A stretch of 64,000 nucleotides of DNA, taken from the NCBI RefSeq assembly GCF_900250115.1, contig NZ_LT984804.1, positions 558,001-622,000 of the forward strand, written 5' to 3'. The notes below the pieces were generated by a model. It was not told the origin of the DNA and ran no database searches. It saw nothing but the letters and a program-made list of their open reading frames with translations. Of this stretch, positions 1-8,026 are shown one piece after another. Each line of letters opens with the position of its first letter. Position 1 is the first letter of the stretch. The position numbers and the translations under genes were made by a program. Source of the stretch: Cupriavidus taiwanensis (GTDB lineage: Bacteria > Pseudomonadota > Gammaproteobacteria > Burkholderiales > Burkholderiaceae).

Positions 1-335
1 GATTGCGCAGAGGCATTCAGGCGCGCACGCCAATGGATGGCCATTTCGCCCTTCCCATCATCGGTGGGGATGGTCAGACCAATGCCATCGACGGTAGGGC
101 ACTGTGCCTCCCATTGATTCAGGCCGAAATTGCGCTCGATCTGAAGCGCCTGATCGAAAATGCATTGGGACGACATCACCTTGCCGCTCCAGACTTCCTC
201 TGCCGTGCGGTTAGTGACCAGCGTGACCTCATAGCCATGATGCAGCAGGGCGCAGCCCAGCAACAGGCCTGCTTGCCCTGCGCCAACAATCGCGATCTTG
301 CGCGGCGTGATCTTCGAAATGGATTGGGTGGTCAT
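1..335 (-). CDS. StyA-like flavin monooxygenase (indole/styrene type), N-terminal part
   Basis: Only the first 111 codons lie in the window; the C-terminal part continues beyond the left edge. The protein starts MTTQSISK and has a Rossmann FAD motif, GAGQAG, at about residues 18-23, followed by a VMSSQC segment and an ALQIERNFGLN segment. I recognise this layout from StyA-type two-component monooxygenases, especially the indole-oxidising branch (IifC/IndA). Such enzymes use FADH2 from a separate flavin reductase to epoxidise indole or styrene in the cytoplasm. The start has a GGAGAG ribosome site. It follows an SDR on the same strand by 68 bp, so both are probably co-transcribed. The family is fairly sure; the indole substrate is inferred from neighbours and remembered sequence similarity. 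Confidence 0.75.
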   Translation of the reverse strand, partial: MTTQSISKITPRKIAIVGAGQAGLLLGCALLHHGYEVTLVTNRTAEEVWSGKVMSSQCIFDQALQIERNFGLNQWEAQCPTVDGIGLTIPTDDGKGEMAIHWRARLNASAQ

Positions 336-403
336 GTCTCTCTCCAGTAGGGGTATCGTGCTTTTTTGGCTGGCGCTTGCGTGCGCCACGGCCGGTGGTC
401 GCT

Positions 404-1192
404 TTAAGCGGTGAGCCGCTGGATGGCTGCCTGCCGGCCTTCCGGGCCCAATGCGCCATAGCCGCCATCGCAGGCGTAGTCGGTGCCCGTGACAAAGCCG
501 GCAGCGTCGGACAGGAGAAAGAGGACCACCTGCGCGACTTCCTCGGGCTTGCCGAGCCGCCCGAGCGGGTGGAAGTCGGCAGCGACGCTGTCGGCCTTCG
601 CCTTGTTGCCACCGCTCAGCGCACTGATCACCGATGACCAGGTCCATCCTGGTGAGACTGAGTTGATTCGAATGTTGTCGGGAGCGAGATCAAGCGCAGC
701 GCTGCGAGTGAATTGCTGGATCGCGGCTTTGGTGATCGGGTACAGCCAGCGCCCGGACTGCGCCACGCCGGCCGAGATCGAGGCAAAGTTCACCACTGCG
801 CCGCCGCCGCGCTTCTTCATCTCCGGCACGCAAGCCTGCAGCATCATCGCCGCGCCAACCACGTTGACGTTGTAGGATTCCAGCCACTGTTCGCGCGTGG
901 ACGCTGCACCATTGTCGACATAGGTGCAGGCGCAGTTGACCAGCAGGTCGATGCCCCCAAAGGCGTTCACGGTCTCGGCGATGCAGGCAGAGATGGCGGC
1001 GTCGCTGGTCACGTCCACTGCAACAAAGCGGCAATGCGCAGCATGGCGTTCCGCAACCTGATTGCCTCCTTGCTCGTCGATGTCGACGACAACGACGTTG
1101 GCGCCAGCCGAGACAAGGGCCGCTATAACCGCTTCGCCGATCATGGTTGCGCCACCGGTCACGATGGCCGTCTTGCCTTGAATTCCTTGCAT
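404..1192 (-). CDS. SDR-family oxidoreductase of the indole-type module
   Basis: This is a classical short-chain dehydrogenase of 262 residues, the normal family length. The NAD(P)-binding motif is TGGATMIG at residues 12-19, an atypical form of TGxxxGxG, and NCA replaces the usual NAG at 86-88. The catalytic set is S138, Y151 and K155 (YPITK). A GGAGAC ribosome site lies just before the ATG. It sits between an AraC regulator gene and the StyA-like monooxygenase, all on the minus strand. In iif-type clusters an SDR oxidises the dihydrodiol made by the monooxygenase, and that role is plausible here but not proven. The other option is a general alcohol or diol dehydrogenase. Confidence 0.85.
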   Translation of the reverse strand: MQGIQGKTAIVTGGATMIGEAVIAALVSAGANVVVVDIDEQGGNQVAERHAAHCRFVAVDVTSDAAISACIAETVNAFGGIDLLVNCACTYVDNGAASTREQWLESYNVNVVGAAMMLQACVPEMKKRGGGAVVNFASISAGVAQSGRWLYPITKAAIQQFTRSAALDLAPDNIRINSVSPGWTWSSVISALSGGNKAKADSVAADFHPLGRLGKPEEVAQVVLFLLSDAAGFVTGTDYACDGGYGALGPEGRQAAIQRLTA

Positions 1193-1510
1193 GTTGTCTC
1201 CACTTTTGTATCGGCTCGCACGTAGCCATGTGAAAGACAGTTTGGTGTACCAGTGACGATGCTTCTATCCGCAATCCGCGTTCCGATATCCGGATAACGA
1301 GCCGATGCAAAGTCCGGGTTGGTCGTATGGAGAGGAGCGGTGCGCGGCAGCGTTGCCGGTTTTTTGGAGCGGCGATTCCAGCCCAGCGGGGATGGTGGAC
1401 TTATTTTGATGTATCAACAATTACGGTGAAGGGAGGCGCGGTTCGATGAGCGATGCATTTGACGCTGTCGGAGCAGCGAGAAGGCTACGGCGCCTAGGAC
1501 CTTGGCTCGC
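1193..1510. promoter_or_regulatory. Intergenic region upstream of the SDR-monooxygenase pair
   Basis: About 318 bp without a gene between the AraC gene stop and the SDR start. It must hold the promoter for the SDR and monooxygenase if they are not read through from the regulator. On the minus strand at 1309-1295 there is TGCA, six bases, then CGTTA, one base away from an XylS/BenR-type half-site (TGCA-N6-GGNTA). No second half-site was found, so it is only a weak candidate. A 17-bp tandem duplication lies at the right end. Confidence 0.3.
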
Positions 1511-1524
1511 CTAGGACCTTGGCT
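1491..1524. repeat. 17-bp tandem direct repeat at the AraC stop codon
   Basis: The unit CGCCTAGGACCTTGGCT occurs twice head to tail (1491-1507 and 1508-1524). The stop codon of the AraC gene (TAG, read from 1513 to 1511) lies inside the second copy, and the first copy carries the same codon just beyond it. The duplication therefore leaves the reading frame and C-terminus unaffected. It looks like a recent slippage event. Confidence 0.9.
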
Positions 1525-2638
1525 CAGCTCCGGCACGGTGCAAGGTCGCCGATGGTGGTACGCCAAAGCGCTTCTTGTAGTAGGCCGCAAACCGGCCCAG
1601 ATGGGTAAACCCGAAGCGATAGGCAATATCCGCGACCGAAACCTGCTTCGCGCCCGCTGCGGCAAGCAGCGCTTGTCGCACGCTATCCAATCTGACGTCT
1701 CGCAGGTAGCCGACCGGCGTCGTATTGAGATGGCGGCGAAAGCCTTCCTCCAGCGCCCGGATGCTGACGCAGGCGACCTGCGCCAGGTCGGCCACGGTAA
1801 GTGGCTGGTCGACATTCGCGTGCACATAATCAATTACGCGCTGCAAATGACGCGGCTTGGCGGGATCGGTGCTGCGGGCAAGGAACTCGGTGTAGGTATG
1901 CGGCTGAAGTAGCAGCAGCGTTCGCAAGAGATAGTCCTCCATCGAAGCCACCGCGACAGGAAACTGGAGCCACTGGGCACCGTGCCGGTCGATATTGCGG
2001 GCAAGGTCGAGTACGGCCTGCGTCCACGAGCTCGACGGCCCCGCTTGCTTCGGAAGGGTGGGCTCGAACGACAGCGGCTCGCCCGGGTCGCGCCCCGTCA
2101 GCAAGGCAAAGCGGTGCTCGATCGCCTCCTTGCTTATCCACAGCAACACCTGCGCACAATCGTCATGCCACTGCATGCGCGTCGGCGTCTCAGGGCTCAA
2201 GAGACTGGCCGTGTGTACATCGGAAAGGAATTTCTGATGCCCGCAAAGAATGTTGGCATGCCCGGTTACCGGAATCTGCGCCAGATAAAAATTCCCCAGG
2301 CGGCCAGGGTCGATCTCGACATGCGCGCCATAGGCGAGGAAGTTGATCGCGGTCTCTTGCAGCCGCACAAGGTTGTGTTGCACATGCAGATGCTGCGATG
2401 CACCAATCACCCGCAGCTCATGGGGGCAAAAGACTGCCGCGACCCTGCCCTGCGTCTCTTCCGGATCCACGGAGCGAAACAACGGGTAGTCAGACAGCAT
2501 TGCGCTCTGCGAGCCGTCTTCTGCACTCGTCGGCGCATCGGTGTTGGAGCTGGACCGGGGGGCGGTTGGCATTTGTCTCGTTCCTGCGGAATTGCATCCT
2601 GGCGTCGTTGGCTGGACAGCAACAGACGCTCGCGCCAT
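1511..2638 (-). CDS. AraC/XylS-family transcriptional regulator
   Basis: The encoded 375 residues end in a two-part AraC helix-turn-helix (about 275-370): LTVADLAQVACVSIRALEEG for the first motif and VADIAYRFGFTHLGRFAAYY for the second. The N-terminal half looks like the AraC_binding_2 effector domain found in XylS, BenR, AndR and IifR-type regulators of aromatic catabolism. The first 45 residues are Ser/Pro/Thr-rich and unlike the family, so the true start may be the ATG at 2500 (MLSDYPLFRS); neither has a strong ribosome site. It lies upstream of and in line with the SDR and StyA-like genes and is probably their activator. The family is certain; effector and targets are inferred. Confidence 0.85.
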   Translation of the reverse strand: MARASVAVQPTTPGCNSAGTRQMPTAPRSSSNTDAPTSAEDGSQSAMLSDYPLFRSVDPEETQGRVAAVFCPHELRVIGASQHLHVQHNLVRLQETAINFLAYGAHVEIDPGRLGNFYLAQIPVTGHANILCGHQKFLSDVHTASLLSPETPTRMQWHDDCAQVLLWISKEAIEHRFALLTGRDPGEPLSFEPTLPKQAGPSSSWTQAVLDLARNIDRHGAQWLQFPVAVASMEDYLLRTLLLLQPHTYTEFLARSTDPAKPRHLQRVIDYVHANVDQPLTVADLAQVACVSIRALEEGFRRHLNTTPVGYLRDVRLDSVRQALLAAAGAKQVSVADIAYRFGFTHLGRFAAYYKKRFGVPPSATLHRAGAEPRS

Positions 2639-2782
2639 TCAATGACTTTGTACTGAAAGTCCCTTTTTGCATCAAGAGGGAAAAGTCCTGCCGCTCGGTC
2701 TTGGCGGCGGAGCAAACCGGGCGCCGTGGTATGTTCTACTGCCGCGCGGCCGCCACGGTCGTCCCATCGCTCACCGTACCTC

Positions 2783-3241
2783 ATGAACAAGTCCATCGAC
2801 ACCTCCGAAGACGAATTCGTCGACAACTACACGCCGGCATTGCTGGCCCAGGCCAGCCAACTGATCTCGGGGGAATTCCACGCCATCGTGGTGGCCAACG
2901 GCTTCACCGTTTCAGACTGGCGCGTGCTGTCAACGTTGTCGGGCGGCAAGCCGATCAGCATCGGAGAACTGGCGCAGCTTTCGGTGACCAAGCAGCCTAC
3001 CGTGACGCGCCTGCTCGACCGGATGGAAGCGCAGGGTTACGTGAAGCGCATTCCCCATGAGACCGACCGGCGCATCACGCTCGTGCGCATCACTGCGCGT
3101 GGCCAAAAGCTGACCTCCGGCCTGATCGCCCAGGCGCGGGCCCACGAAGCGGAAGTGCTGGCACCGCTCGGGGAGAAAAAAGCCGACGAACTGCGTGCCA
3201 CGCTGAAGCTGCTGATCCGGCTGCACCGTCCCGCCATCTGA
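2783..3241 (+). CDS. MarR-family transcriptional regulator
   Basis: A 152-residue protein of normal MarR length. The winged helix-turn-helix covers about residues 45-115, with ISIGELAQLSVTKQPTVTRL as recognition region and DRRITLVRITARG as wing. I start it at MNKSIDTSED because upstream codons encode an Arg/Ser/Pro-rich stretch unlike any MarR protein. It is divergent from the AraC gene (144-bp gap) and convergent with the flavin reductase at the end of the aromatic operon (15-bp gap). MarR proteins of this type often repress aromatic degradation genes and release DNA on binding the aromatic acid or its CoA ester. Control of either neighbouring operon is likely but not shown. Confidence 0.85.
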   Translation: MNKSIDTSEDEFVDNYTPALLAQASQLISGEFHAIVVANGFTVSDWRVLSTLSGGKPISIGELAQLSVTKQPTVTRLLDRMEAQGYVKRIPHETDRRITLVRITARGQKLTSGLIAQARAHEAEVLAPLGEKKADELRATLKLLIRLHRPAI

Positions 3242-3256
3242 GTCCATCTCCCCGCG

Positions 3257-3874
3257 TCAGGCCGGCCGGCGCATCTGGAAGAGCGTGGTCTTGCTGACCT
3301 CGTAGTAATCCGCCGGACCGCCACCGCGCAGGATGGGACGAGCAGCGGCGGTGTCATACACGCCATCCTGGACGAAGGCGCGGGCGATATGCACGCCGAC
3401 CACTTCCCCCAGCACCATCCAGGTGCCCAGCATCGCGCCGTCGGCCCTGCCCAGTTGCATGACTCGAGTCGCGCGGCATTCAAATGACACCGGGCTTTCC
3501 TGTACCCGGGGCGCGCACACCAGGCGCGATGGCGCCTGTGTCAAGCCCGCCAGGACGAACTCGTCGACTTCGGGGGCCACGCCGGCGCTGGTCATGTTCA
3601 TGCGCTCGGCCAGCGGTCGTGTGACCAGGTTCCAGACAAAGTCGCCAGTCGCCTCGATATTGCGCACCGTGTCCTTGTAGCCAACGCTTGAGAAGGCCAC
3701 CACCGGCGGGGAATAGTTAAAGACGTTGAAAAAGGCATAGGGCGCCAGGTTTGGTACCCCTGCCTGGTCCAGGGTGGCAATCCAGCCAATGGGGCGCGGA
3801 CCGACGATGGCGGCCAGCGGATCGTGGCGCAACCCGTGGCCCAGCGTGGGCTCGTAGAAGTGGATGTCGTCCAT
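3257..3874 (-). CDS. Flavin reductase family protein (flavoredoxin type)
   Basis: About 205 residues with the flavin reductase-like split-barrel fold: GPRPIGWIAT near residues 22-31, NLAPYAFFN next, and PVSFEC around 130. Members bind FMN and reduce it, or supply reduced flavin to a partner monooxygenase. It is the last gene of the minus-strand aromatic operon, about 60 bp after maleate isomerase. I start it at MDDIHFYEP; an alternative ATG at 3904 adds ten residues, and neither has a clear ribosome site. It could serve the StyA-like monooxygenase at the left edge, since no other flavin reductase lies near that gene within the window. The partner is an inference. Confidence 0.8.
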   Translation of the reverse strand: MDDIHFYEPTLGHGLRHDPLAAIVGPRPIGWIATLDQAGVPNLAPYAFFNVFNYSPPVVAFSSVGYKDTVRNIEATGDFVWNLVTRPLAERMNMTSAGVAPEVDEFVLAGLTQAPSRLVCAPRVQESPVSFECRATRVMQLGRADGAMLGTWMVLGEVVGVHIARAFVQDGVYDTAAARPILRGGGPADYYEVSKTTLFQMRRPA

Positions 3875-3932
3875 ACGCGTGCGAGATGCACCGCCGCCGG
3901 GCATCCCCGGAGGCGGAGAAGGGTGGGGACGC

Positions 3933-4703
3933 TTAATACTTGCCGCTCAGCAGCTCGCCGCAACCGGCAACTTCCGTGCGGAGATTCAGCTTGCGCAGCA
4001 TCTGCCAGGTCGTGGCCACGGCTGCCGACAGCGTCGGAATGCCGGATTCGTCCTGCACTTGCTGGATCGACGGCAGCGACTGCATCTGCACGCAGGCCGA
4101 CAGTACGATGGCATCCACGCCGGTGGTGTCGACACGCTTGTAGATCTCGAGCAGGTTGGCGGGATCCTGTGCGGCGACCTGCAGGTTATCGGGGATCTCC
4201 AGCGCGGTGTAGTCCTTGACTTCGATGCCTTCGCTCTCGATGTACTCGACCACCATCTTCGTCAGCGGCTTCATGTAGGGGCATACCACCGAGACGCGCT
4301 TCGCGCCCATGGCGTGCAAGCCGTCCACCAGCGCGCCGGCGCTGGTTACCACCGGAGCCGGGTTGCCATTGTCGACGGTGCGCTGGGTGAGACGTGCTTC
4401 GGACACGCGGTGATAGCCTTTGCCCATGCTCATGATGGCCACCAGGCAGGCGTAGCCCAGCACGTCCACGCGCGCGTCGGAGAGTTCGAGGGCGCAGCGG
4501 TCGCTATCGCGGTCCATGGCTTCAAGCTCCTCCTTGACCACCTTTTTCATGCGCATGCGGCTGGAGTGGAAGGTGAAGCGCTCCGCAAAGTCCTTCTCGC
4601 GCTCGCGCAGCATGGCTGGGATTTCCGTCTCCATGGTGGTGTTGGACGACGGCACGATTTGCCCGATGCGCAGCGGCTTCTGGGGCGTCAGCAGGAAAGA
4701 CAT
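3933..4703 (-). CDS. maiA: Maleate cis-trans isomerase (Asp/Glu racemase superfamily)
   Basis: This enzyme should convert maleate to fumarate in the cytoplasm without a cofactor. The 256-residue length matches the family. It has the characteristic PSSNTTMETE segment at 18-27 and the two catalytic cysteines in GYACLVA (C86) and SACVQM (C204), plus SAGALV and PYMKPLTK signatures. Its ATG directly abuts the nitrilase stop codon (TAA then ATG), so translation is probably coupled. In this operon it follows gentisate dioxygenase and an FAH-family hydrolase, which makes it the last step that delivers ring carbon to the TCA cycle. The related arylmalonate decarboxylase and Asp racemase branches lack this exact motif set. 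Confidence 0.9.
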   Translation of the reverse strand: MSFLLTPQKPLRIGQIVPSSNTTMETEIPAMLREREKDFAERFTFHSSRMRMKKVVKEELEAMDRDSDRCALELSDARVDVLGYACLVAIMSMGKGYHRVSEARLTQRTVDNGNPAPVVTSAGALVDGLHAMGAKRVSVVCPYMKPLTKMVVEYIESEGIEVKDYTALEIPDNLQVAAQDPANLLEIYKRVDTTGVDAIVLSACVQMQSLPSIQQVQDESGIPTLSAAVATTWQMLRKLNLRTEVAGCGELLSGKY

Positions 4704-5738
4704 TTACTTGCTCTCGGAAAGGTCGAATGCATTGAGTTCGGCTTGGTCGGCGTCCAGGTCAAGCGTCTGGGCGGCGCCGTCCGTGAATTGCACGGCCTGC
4801 AGCGGCCGGCGGTCGACGCGCAGGTCAAAGATGTCGAAGCGGTTGTAGTGGCCGGTGATGTCATGCATCTGGCGGGGCTGGATGCAGCGCGACAGGTCGA
4901 TGTCGGCGTAGACGATGCCTTCCACGTCGACCAGCGGCTCGCCGATCACGCGGCCGTCCGGGCCCAGGAAGCCGGAGAAGGCGCTGTTACGGCGGGACAG
5001 CAGTTCGCGCGCCTTGGGGTTCAGCGGGCTCATCGCCTCGATGATCTCCTCCGACACCGTCGAGCACGACACTGCGGTAAACACCTTGCCCTCGAAGCAG
5101 TGGGCGGCCGCGCGCACTTTGATCGCCTCGGCCATGTCATAGTCGGCCGGCGCCACCGGCAGCGCGATATAGCTCGCCACGTGCATCAACTCGCCTTGCG
5201 ACAGCAGCGAGAAGCGCGCCAGCGTGTTGGTGTTTTCGCCGCACGCAAGCGAGCCGAGCGGCCCGACGCTGGTCTGGTGCACGCGCAGTGCCGAGGCGTC
5301 GCCATTGGCCCAGGTCAGCTTCTCGGCCCATGTCGGTACCAGCTTGCGGTGGCGGCCCAGGATGCGGCCTTCATCACTGATCGTGACCAGCGTGTTGTAG
5401 AGGGTGCCGACGCCGGTGCGGCTGCGCTCGTTGACGCCAACTACTACGTTGATGTGGTTGGCGTGCGCGGCCTGCGCGATCTTGCGGATTTCCGGGCCCG
5501 GAATTTCGATGGAAGCCTTGACCAGCTTCTCGAACCAGGGACTGGCGTCTACAGGGTTGGCCAGCCAGCTCCAGTACGGGTAGCCGGCCACGAACACTTC
5601 CGGGAATGCGGCCAGCTTCGCGCCGTTGTCCGCCGCCTCTTTGACCAGGCGGCAGACCTTGTCGACCGTTGCGTCGGCATCCAGGAAGACCGGAGTCGCC
5701 TGGACCGCTGCGGCCTTGAATGTTGGCAGGTTGAGCAT
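4704..5738 (-). CDS. Nitrilase (carbon-nitrogen hydrolase superfamily)
   Basis: A 344-residue nitrilase with the full catalytic set: E47 in FPEVF, K132 in RHRKLVPT and C166 in ACGENTN. The CGENTN form is typical of true nitrilases, which hydrolyse nitriles to carboxylic acids and ammonia. The start chosen at 5738 has an AAGGAG ribosome site; an upstream in-frame start gives a Lys/Arg-rich extension and is unlikely. It lies inside the aromatic operon between the FAH-family gene and maleate isomerase. Its substrate is not evident, because no step of the gentisate route needs a nitrilase. An arylacetonitrile or hydroxynitrile feeding the pathway is possible. Confidence 0.9.
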   Translation of the reverse strand: MLNLPTFKAAAVQATPVFLDADATVDKVCRLVKEAADNGAKLAAFPEVFVAGYPYWSWLANPVDASPWFEKLVKASIEIPGPEIRKIAQAAHANHINVVVGVNERSRTGVGTLYNTLVTISDEGRILGRHRKLVPTWAEKLTWANGDASALRVHQTSVGPLGSLACGENTNTLARFSLLSQGELMHVASYIALPVAPADYDMAEAIKVRAAAHCFEGKVFTAVSCSTVSEEIIEAMSPLNPKARELLSRRNSAFSGFLGPDGRVIGEPLVDVEGIVYADIDLSRCIQPRQMHDITGHYNRFDIFDLRVDRRPLQAVQFTDGAAQTLDLDADQAELNAFDLSESK

Positions 5739-5820
5739 TGCAGTTCTCTCCTTACGCTTCCGTATGGCCAGTCCCGAACGCATATCGCGTCGGGATCATC
5801 GTTTCATCGGATACCGGCAA

Positions 5821-6732
5821 TCAGACCGCCACCACCGGGTGGCGCAACGCGCCGATGCCTTCCACCGTGGCCACCACGGTGTCGCCCGGCCACAGCCACT
5901 CCTGCGGGGTGCGGCCTGCGCCGACACCGTCCGGCGTTCCCGTCGCGATGATGTCGCCCGGCTCCAAGGCCATGCCCTTGCTGATGTCCGCGATCAGCGC
6001 GGGCACCTTGAACAGCATGTGGCGGGTATTGGAACTCTGCTTGGTCACGCCGTTGACGGTCAGCGACAGGTCCAGCGCGTGCGGGTCGGGAATTTCGTCA
6101 GCGGTGACGATGACCGGACCGAACGGCGCGTAGGTGTCCTGGCCCTTCGAGTAAATCCATTGGCCAGCGCGGCGGCAGTCGCGTGCCGAGATATCGATCA
6201 TCACGCTGTAGCCAAACACATAGTTCAGCGCGTCAGCCTCCTTCACGCCCTTGCCGCGCGTGCCAATGACGACGGCAAGCTCGACTTCCCAGTCCATTTG
6301 CTGGGTGATTTCCCTGTTGTGCTCAATGGCATCGCCCGGGCCAATCACGGTGGTCGGCGGCTTGGAGAAAATCACCGGCTCCTTGGGCAGTTCCTTGGAG
6401 GTGTCCAGGCTGCGGCTGGATTCGGCCACGTGCTCGACGTAGTTCAGGCCAATGCCCCAGATGTTCTTGCGGGGGCGCGGGATCGGGGCCAACAGCTTGA
6501 CGTTCGAGGCCGGGAAGGCCACGCCGAAGGGCAGCTTGCCGCGATACTCGTTCAGCAGCGCGCTGGTCGAGCGGACTGCCTCGGGTCCCAGGTCGATGAA
6601 CTCGAGCATGGTGGACGGAATGTCCACGCCGACGGCGGCGCCGAAGCGGGCAAGGTCAACGATGCTGCCGTCGACAATGGCGCCCAGGCGGGCGGCGGCG
6701 GTGACTTCCGAGCGATAGGTAACGAGACGCAT
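5821..6732 (-). CDS. Fumarylacetoacetate hydrolase family; candidate maleylpyruvate hydrolase
   Basis: The C-terminal two-thirds of this 303-residue protein is an FAH fold. Metal ligands are visible as E149 and E151 in DWEVELAVVIG and D181 in VMIDISARD, with KPPTTVIGPGD and GTPDGVG signatures. FAH-family enzymes hydrolyse C-C bonds in acylpyruvates. Placed between gentisate dioxygenase and maleate isomerase, it most likely splits maleylpyruvate into maleate and pyruvate, the direct glutathione-independent branch described for HbzF-type enzymes. The start at MRLVTYRSE is favoured because the upstream extension is unlike the family and a GGAG lies 12 bp before the ATG. Fumarylpyruvate hydrolase is the main alternative, but no maleylpyruvate isomerase is seen. 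Confidence 0.85.
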   Translation of the reverse strand: MRLVTYRSEVTAAARLGAIVDGSIVDLARFGAAVGVDIPSTMLEFIDLGPEAVRSTSALLNEYRGKLPFGVAFPASNVKLLAPIPRPRKNIWGIGLNYVEHVAESSRSLDTSKELPKEPVIFSKPPTTVIGPGDAIEHNREITQQMDWEVELAVVIGTRGKGVKEADALNYVFGYSVMIDISARDCRRAGQWIYSKGQDTYAPFGPVIVTADEIPDPHALDLSLTVNGVTKQSSNTRHMLFKVPALIADISKGMALEPGDIIATGTPDGVGAGRTPQEWLWPGDTVVATVEGIGALRHPVVAV

Positions 6733-6840
6733 GGTATTGCTACTCCAGTGAATGCCGCGTTGTCGGCGGCTGCGCAAATCAACAAAGTTCAGGTTGTGCA
6801 AGTCGTGTACATCGGGCAACGCACAACGACGGTTCTTATG

Positions 6841-7968
6841 TCAGGCGGCTAGCACCTGGTGGCCGCCGTTCTCCGACAACGCCTCTTCGCGGTACAGCCC
6901 CAACGAATGCATGACGGGCAGGTCGTTGAAGCAGAACAGCACCGCGTCATCGCCGGACGACGCGTTGGCGTGCTCATGGAAGGCCCAGGAGGGCACGCAA
7001 AAAATGTCGCGCTCGGTCCAGTCAAAGCGCTGGCCATTGATGACTGAATAGCCAGTGCCCTTGGCGACCTGGTAGATGAAGCTGCCGGTGTGGCGATGCG
7101 CCTGGGTGGTTTCGCCCGGGCGCAATCGCTGTATGCTGGCGCCGATCGTCGGCATCACCGGCCCCCCGGTGACCGGATTGACGTAGTGCATCAGCACTCC
7201 GTCGAACGGGCTTCCGTCCGTCACCTTGCTGTGGCGAACCAGCGCCTCGTAAGTCGGCGCCCATTCATACTTGAACATCGGTGAATAAGGCTTGGTCCAG
7301 TTGCCACCGTGAGGGCGCAGGCCCTTGCCGCCCCAGATGGCCGGCATGTCGTCGACCGGATGCGTGACGGCCTGCCGGAGATCCGGATGAACGGCGTAGA
7401 AGCCGGCTTCCATCGCGTTGACCAGGGGAATATCCAGGCCGTCCTGCCAGATGCAGGTCGTGCCGTCGGCCGACACACCATGCTCGTGCCAGGTGCCGTT
7501 AGGCGTCAGCACGAAGTCATTGGCGTTCAGCGTCATCTTGTGGCCATCGACGATCGTGTACGCACCGCTGCCTTCCATGATGAAGCGCAGCGCCGAGGAC
7601 GAATGCGCGTGCGCCGACGCGGCCTCGCCCGGATGCATCACCTGCAGGCCGGAGTAGAGCCAGCCCACGGCCGCCGACACGTCCTGGCGGCCCGGGTTGT
7701 TCAGGTAGATCACCCGGCGGCCCGCTTTCTCAGGCGTAACGAGTTCAACCGAACGCAGTACGTGTTCGCGCAGATCGCGGTAGCGCCACAGCACCGGCAA
7801 CGATTCCGACTTCGGCTGCCACGGCTCGATCTTGTTGGCAACGGTCCAGAGGGCACCCGTCTTGAGAGCGGCCAGTTCCTTGTAGTAGGCCAGCAGCTCG
7901 GGTGTGTCCGCCACGTCTGCACGGCCCGCTACGTTCTCGCGGTAAGTGTCATATGAGGTATTCGACAT
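6841..7968 (-). CDS. Gentisate 1,2-dioxygenase
   Basis: A bicupin Fe(II) ring-cleavage dioxygenase of 375 residues, close to the family norm. The N-terminal cupin holds HAHSSSALRFIMEG with H120 and H122 and a further His near 161 (GTWHEH); the second cupin has HRHTGSFIYQVAKG. Gentisate 1,2-dioxygenases bind one iron through the N-terminal cupin and open gentisate between C1 and C2 to give maleylpyruvate. I start at MSNTSYDT, preceded by a GAGGAAG ribosome site. It lies 58 bp after the CoA-ester hydroxylase fusion and 108 bp before the FAH-family gene, as expected for the lower pathway. A 1-hydroxy-2-naphthoate or salicylate dioxygenase of the same family is the alternative. Confidence 0.88.
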   Translation of the reverse strand: MSNTSYDTYRENVAGRADVADTPELLAYYKELAALKTGALWTVANKIEPWQPKSESLPVLWRYRDLREHVLRSVELVTPEKAGRRVIYLNNPGRQDVSAAVGWLYSGLQVMHPGEAASAHAHSSSALRFIMEGSGAYTIVDGHKMTLNANDFVLTPNGTWHEHGVSADGTTCIWQDGLDIPLVNAMEAGFYAVHPDLRQAVTHPVDDMPAIWGGKGLRPHGGNWTKPYSPMFKYEWAPTYEALVRHSKVTDGSPFDGVLMHYVNPVTGGPVMPTIGASIQRLRPGETTQAHRHTGSFIYQVAKGTGYSVINGQRFDWTERDIFCVPSWAFHEHANASSGDDAVLFCFNDLPVMHSLGLYREEALSENGGHQVLAA

Positions 7969-8026
7969 CGTCTTCCTCTCTTGTGTGTATTCTTCCCCGC
8001 AGGGATCGCCTGAGGGGTAGCAACAA

